Source of the DNA: Cladobotryum mycophilum
Lineage: Eukaryota > Ascomycota > Sordariomycetes > Hypocreales > Hypocreaceae
DNA length: 64,000 nt
Assembly: GCA_036429605.1 (NCBI GenBank)
Contig: JAVFKD010000004.1
Location: 4,898,001 to 4,962,000, forward strand
Reading direction: 5' to 3'
Below are positions 58,933-64,000 of this stretch, piece by piece (positions within the stretch are counted from its first letter, which is position 1; each line of letters opens with the position of its first letter). Position numbers and translations under genes: made by a program. The notes beneath the pieces are model-generated. The model was not told the DNA's origin and searched no databases. It saw nothing but the letters and a program-made list of their open reading frames with translations.

Positions 58933-60700
58933 ATGAACCTTAGGGTTCTTTTGCTCACATTGGCTGGTGTTTGCCACCTAGCACTCGCAAACTTGGAACG
59001 ATCAAATGACACGCTCAACGCATCAGAACTTCTGGAAAATGTCATCGAGTCCCTAGGAGGGATGGAGACTTTGGAAAGCATCCATGGGCTGGAATACAGC
59101 GCTACGGGGTAGGTCATATGTGCAAAATTTCAGAACACATCCTGACAAAGGCAGCATATACCGCACTCAGACACTGACCCAGAATTACAACCTCTACCAT
59201 TCGGATCAGTCTGTATCTGAAGCAGGTTCAGAGACTTTGTGGTTTGACTTCTCCAAAGGTCTCAAAGCACATATCGACCGCTACTATAGATACAATGACT
59301 ATTGGATTTGGGCGCAGCCCACGCTGGACCCCGCAATGAACTACAGTATTGTTCTGCAAGACGGCAAAGATGGGTTTGCTTGTTTTGTCAAAGGACAAAA
59401 TTCATTCTTCGTGAATGATCCAACACAGGCACTAGGATACACAGACCCGTTCTTGGCCGACTATCTGATCCACCAAACACGCCAGTTTGCTTTACCATTA
59501 TTGTTAAAGCAAATGATGACAGCATCCTCGAGCCTTCGAACCTACTCCATGATCGAGCCCGGTACCGAGAATCGTTTTCATGTTCTGGAACTTCCCGACT
59601 CTGAGCTCAGTCTTGTCGTGAATATGACAAGTTATGTCCCATACAAAATACGATCATATGAACAACATGCGACGTTCGGCAATTCTACAAACGACGTGCT
59701 CTTTTCGAATTATTCTGCTGTGTCTGTCAAGGCCCAGCCTAAGCTCAGTTTCCTACTGCCTTTCCGCTTGCAGACAATTTATAACTCGGCGACAGTCTTG
59801 GAGGATGTCAAGTTAGACAGCATCTCTATTAACCCGATATTTAAAAGTGGCTTCTTTGACCCTGTCCCTGAACCTGATGGCCATTCCTCACCACAAGCAC
59901 CACAGCAAAGTGTCATCTACCCCCGGTCTGAAGTCCACGAATTTTTCGAAGCTGGCCTCTGGGGTGGTCCCTTTGAGTCATTTTTTAATACCTCAGATGT
60001 CGTTGTCGAGTATCCCGTTCCCGGTATCCCCCAAATCATGTCTGTTTACGTCGGCTACGCAGACTATGTACAACTTGTCATTAACTTTACTGATGGCGTT
60101 CTTATCACGGATGCACCACAGCACCGCTCAAGAATCCTCATCAAGTGGATCAGTGACACGTTGCACAAGTCCGTGAAGTATGTTGTCCCCTCTCACCATC
60201 ATAGGGACCATGCTGGAGGGGTTGCCGATTATGTGGCGGTAGGAGCGACAGTGGTTGTCCCCGAAATAGCGAAAGCGTACTATTCCGCAATAAACGGCGG
60301 GGATATATCGTTTATCACATACAATGAGAGCTCTCCGTTTGTTCTAAAAGATGCAAATGTACAATTTCGCTCGATGTGGCGTGATGAGAACCCACACGCT
60401 CGGGACTGGTCGTACGGCATTGCAACAGCGGCATGTCCGACTGAGAAAGATGGGATCGTGGCGTTCAACGCAGATGTGTGGAGCCCAGATCCAAATGACG
60501 GAGGATTGGGAGATGGGGTCCGTTTTGACGTTGGCTATGCCAGACAGTGGCTAGACGCAGCAGTGGTTGTTGGCGCTCATGGAGGAAACACGACGACCGA
60601 TAAGCTGGAGAGCTTGCTTGCTATTACCGGATACGAGTACCCTGCTTTCGGGGTCAAAGACTGGAAGGCTGGTGGTGCACTCTGTTGCGTCATGAAATAG
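58933..60700 (+). CDS. Secreted metallo-beta-lactamase-fold protein, 573 aa
   Basis: The exons are 58933-59108 and 59155-60700. A very short 46-nt intron (GTAGGT, CCTGACA, GGCAG) resolves what otherwise looks like a frameshift. Residues 1-19 form a signal peptide (MNLRVLLLTLAGVCHLALA). A long N-terminal domain (about 20-310) contains SIHGLEYSATG and IYRTQTLTQNYNLY. The MBL domain follows with VPSHHHRDHAGGVADYV, the HxHxDH zinc motif, and further ligands in DENPHARDWSYGIATA and FNADVWSPDP. The family is widespread and poorly characterised in fungi. A secreted hydrolase acting on esters or lactones is plausible. It is not the thioesterase type found with non-reducing PKSs. Confidence 0.87.
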
Positions 60701-61239
60701 ATGCTGCTAGGTGTTTCATGCAGGGCGATTATAGGTGAAGATATCGCAACCTCGGTATAGATGTTTCCTTCGGATATAGAAATTTTTAGTAATTGGAAGT
60801 ATTAAGTATTCTGCAATACATCTGGAGTCTTGTTAGACTGACTACCACCCCGCTGGCTCGATCTGTTCGGCATCAATCACTAATTCCTGGGAGATTCATC
60901 CAAAGTCTACAGAACTTCATTGCCTTGCTGATAAAGTGGCGGTATACCCGAGACCGGGAGTCAGCACTAGAGATTGATTCAGAGTTTTCCCTCCCGTACG
61001 GATTAAGGTTAATTGCATATCATCTTGATCGGTTCTCGTGTCGGTGGTCGGCATGTGGCGCAGGGGCGAGGTTACGAATTATCACCAGGCGTGTCCAAGC
61101 GCCATCAGCAGCGCGGCTCTCCATAAGAAGCCGCTCCCCGCTCAAGTTAGATGAGACTGAGTGCCAGCTGTGTGCATTAGCCTGCAGTTAAGATAACACT
61201 CTCTGAGCAGCAGCACATCCCATCCAACTGCCGCTCGGT
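60701..61239. other. Intergenic between the hydrolase and the regulator at 61240
   Basis: A 132-codon frame at 60793-61191 lacks any support. No gene is called; the region before 61240 is the likely promoter. Confidence 0.4.
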
Positions 61240-63246
61240 ATGTGTTCCGCAATGAGTGCCGTTTTCCCCGAGAATGATGACAGCCCTGCATCCTCATCTG
61301 CAGCTGCTTCAGTGCCCGAAAAACAGAATCCCATTAAGCTGAATCGTACTTGTCAGGTAGATGTCATTTGTTCCTTTATGCTGCTCATTTGAATTACTCA
61401 TTTTTGATTTTGTCACTGTTTGGTTTGACTGATGACTCCCTTGTTTCTTCTATAGGGCTGTCGGATTCGGAAGATTAGGTGCATTGTCCCATCTGCAGTC
61501 GAGCGACCAGGTAATGGTCAAGGGTGCGTGCGATGCATCAAGCTCGGGCTCGGATGTATTTTCGCTCCACCGGCCCTCAGAGCAAAACGGAAGAGGAATG
61601 AGACAAGGATCAAAGAGCTTGAGACAAAGCTTCAACAATTACAGGCTGTGGTCGACGACAATGATAGCCGCTCTAACTTGAGCGAGTCACCTTCAGGAGG
61701 GTTAAGTTTCCCCGAAGATGGAGGATTCCTGTATTCGCCGTCCGATATCTTGGCCTCTGTAGCACCCAAATTTCTGCCTGGAGAGGCATTCTCATGGGGT
61801 GACGAAATTGGCTGCGACGCTGTTGACTATGGCATTATTAGCAACGAGACTGCGCAAGAACTCTACCAAACCTTCTGTCAACAGCTCGTGCCAATTTATC
61901 CTCTCCTAAATTTACCAGAGACATCAACTTGGGAGGACATTAGAAGACAGCGACCTGCTCTTGCAAGAGCTATTTTATCGTCAGCCTCTTGCAGTGTTGA
62001 TCCCAAGTTATTCCAGACGCTCTTTCAAGAAGCTGGAAAGTATGTGGCCAACAAGGTTGTTATGGAAGGAGAAAAGTCCCTGGACCTGATTCAAGCACTG
62101 CTCATTCTTGCTATTTGGTGTCATCCCCCAAAGAAATTCGAGCTGCTAAAGTTCAATCAATACGTTAATATGGCAGCGACAATAGCCATAGAGCTACTCT
62201 CTTCTACTGAAGAGCGGTATAAACTCCCGCCACTTGATGCGCTATTTATTCCTTCAGAGGAGACCAGAGAAACATGGCGAACGTTTCTTGCTTGTTACTT
62301 TGTATCATCCAGGTAAGCAGCACATTCACAGCACGAGATGCATGCAACACAATTAAAATTGGAGGGTAGCATTGGCCTTGCGTATCGGCGATCAACAGTC
62401 CTCTGCCACTGCCCTTGGGTTGAAGACTGCATAAAGCTACTCGAATCCGTGCCAGTGGTATCTTTAAATGATCGTCGCCTCATTGAATGGACACGGGTAC
62501 AGCGAATCGCGGAGGAAGGCCTTAAGGCTTTAGAAGTCAATCAGGGGTCAAGCAACCCCGACTTGCGCAATCGCCTGATGTTGAGAGGTTGCGCCGAAGA
62601 AGTAATACGATGGCGACAGATTGTTGCGCAGGAGGTCATACACGGTAAGCTCTTGAATACGTTAAATATTGATCTTAACGAGAGGCTAATGTAGTATGCA
62701 GAACCGCTAGAAATGCACTACCACATGATACTCGTGACTATTCACGAGCACGTTTTATACGATGGACATGGCAAAGATGACTTTAGACCACCATACACGC
62801 TTCGTTCAATGCCGTTGCCAAAGACAACAATCAGCGATACTCCTATTGAGGCTGCCTATGCACTTTCACAGTGTCTCGTATCAGCTCAGGCAATTATGAC
62901 TTCATTCCTAAACCTTCCAACTAACGTACTGCGATCCGTTCCTGCTGTTGTTTACACACGAATGAGTTTTGCAATGACTGTCCTGCTCAAACTTGATATA
63001 TCATTGAGAACTAGGCCCCAGACTGAAGCCCACGTTCCAGACAATAGAACGGATCCAAAGGCATTACTTATACAGTTGGTTGACAAACTTGATGCAGCCG
63101 TAGGAAGAGAGATGTTTTCCGTACCGGCCGCATTTTCGGCGGCGCTTTTGAACATGACAAGATGGTATGTGAGGCATTTTGAGCAAAGAACAGGCCCAAG
63201 CATCGAAGATGATATCCTTGAGCCAATGATGCACTTGGAGGTCTGA
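61240..63246 (+). CDS. Zn2Cys6 transcription factor, 597 aa, long zinc-cluster loop
   Basis: The exons are 61240-61356, 61456-62312, 62370-62644 and 62702-63246; introns of 99, 57 and 57 nt keep phase. The zinc cluster is split by intron 1: TCQ in exon 1 and GCRIRKIRC in exon 2, then 14 residues, then CVRCIKLGLGC. The middle loop is longer than the usual 5-12. A short coiled coil follows (RAKRKRNETRIKELETKLQQLQAVVD), consistent with dimer binding. The fungal-specific domain spans about residues 130-500, with YQTFCQQLVPIYPLLN and LIEWTRVQRIAEE. It lies beside the secreted MBL protein and is the third such regulator in 17 kb. Confidence 0.88.
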
Positions 63247-63688
63247 GGGGGATTTGATATGAGTTAGGGCATATACATTTCAGACTGTTACAGTGTATAA
63301 CAAAGCAATTAACTGTTTTAGATAACCTATTTTATCTTAGGGAGTAGCGAAGGGTGAGGTGATTTTCTTCTCATTTTGTTACGTTGTAGATGGTGAGGCA
63401 GTGTGTATGTAGGCTAGTCAAGCAGCGTTACTGAATGGCCAGAAATACAACCACGGCCTGTAGGAGCCTGACAAATATTGGTTCTGCCACTATTGCCAAT
63501 TTTTAGGCTCAATTATCATCGCACTTCTTCGACTGATGTAGAAAGCTGGTAATCTCATCCTTGTGGACCTCTCTTGTCTCTTTAATGTGTCTAAACAATC
63601 TCTATTTTCTTCTGGCAGATCAGAGCCAACAATGGCATTTCCTGCTGTTAGTGCGTCGATTGGACTGAAGATGGTTAGACGTCTAGGG
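63247..63688. other. Intergenic, convergent 3' ends
   Basis: No gene is seen between the regulator and the partial gene at the right edge. Confidence 0.4.
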
Positions 63689-64000
63689 CTACGGTTTCTT
63701 TTTAACAGACAGCATCGTGCCCCATACAGCCCTTTTGAACATTTCCTTTCCTTTTTCCACTCCCGTTTCTTGTAGTAGTCGCTCGATTTCTCTTCGGAGA
63801 ATCTTCAGAGCGTCGCCCTCAGTGCCAACGATGCCGGGGTGGGCTTGGTACCATCTTGTCTGGACACTGCCAGTTGCCAGCATCTTCTCCAACGTATCCA
63901 TGTCTATTTCCCGCTCGCCAATAACGAAATGGTCGTCTACATCCCAATCTTTTCGAACAAAAGAATTCTGATCAAATGCCGGGATTGGTTGATCTAGGGT
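63689..64000 (-). CDS. Partial gene, C-terminal 103 residues of an unrecognised protein
   Basis: The minus-strand frame is open from the window edge to TAG at 63689-63691. It reads through FVRKDWDVDDHFVIGEREID and RWYQAHPGIVGTEGDALKIL to a helical, Arg/Glu-rich tail (RREIERLLQETGVEKGKEMF). The composition is clearly protein-like and the frame has no break. The N-terminal part lies beyond position 64000. I do not recognise the domain. Confidence 0.65.
   Translation of the reverse strand, partial: TLDQPIPAFDQNSFVRKDWDVDDHFVIGEREIDMDTLEKMLATGSVQTRWYQAHPGIVGTEGDALKILRREIERLLQETGVEKGKEMFKRAVWGTMLSVKKKP

Noticed and set aside
59084..59155. Apparent frameshift or upstream non-ATG start in the MBL-fold gene
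   Set aside because: A 46-nt intron with GTAGGT donor, CTGAC branch and GGCAG acceptor joins the signal-peptide exon in phase and gives the expected family sequence.
1..64000. CRISPR arrays, rRNA genes, intact transposons
   Set aside because: No regularly spaced repeats, no rRNA-like sequence and no transposase or reverse-transcriptase motifs were seen on either strand.

Overview
The window is genomic DNA of a filamentous ascomycete. Genes carry short spliceosomal introns (46-118 nt, GT/AG with CTAAC/CTGAC-like branch sites), tRNA genes carry introns after position 37, and the families (HsbA, Zn2Cys6 regulators, highly reducing polyketide synthase, GH30 beta-1,6-glucanase) are typical of Sordariomycetes. 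I suspect Hypocreales, perhaps Trichoderma, but that rests on recall of family resemblance, not on a search.

Region 1 (1-1.2 kb) is an extremely AT-rich island, probably decayed repeat DNA, ending beside a short tandem repeat. Region 2 (1.5-19.5 kb) is mostly core or surface biology: a conserved fungal unknown, an HsbA-type secreted protein, tRNA-Glu, a beta-carbonic anhydrase, a small beta-rich protein, an annexin, a BAR-domain protein, cyclin H of TFIIH and a secreted GH30 glucanase. Two long gene-free stretches (8.9-11.95 kb and 14.9-18 kb) separate them.

Region 3 (19.9-33.6 kb) is sparse. It holds two tandem, same-strand genes for tiny secreted six-cysteine peptides with identical CS-alpha-beta (defensin-like) spacing and the same intron position. 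Neither is visible as a complete single ORF. The rest is a possible Arg/Pro/Met-repeat micro-protein, an HSL-type esterase, tRNA-Lys, two unknown proteins and a nitronate monooxygenase.

Region 4 (33.7-63.2 kb) looks like a secondary-metabolism neighbourhood. It contains a 13-exon reducing PKS (KS-AT-DH-MT-ER-KR-ACP-R), three Zn2Cys6 regulators, an aldehyde dehydrogenase and a secreted metallo-beta-lactamase-fold protein. The PKS reading frame is broken twice in the KS-AT linker (one surplus base in a homopolymer and one TAA). A BTB gene just downstream and a small ORF just upstream each also carry one in-frame stop, so 33.7-46.5 kb appears to be decaying or to contain base errors. The regulators and the dehydrogenase are intact after splicing. 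If the PKS were functional, its terminal reductase would release an aldehyde or alcohol, and the dehydrogenase is a candidate partner. A partial gene runs off the right edge.
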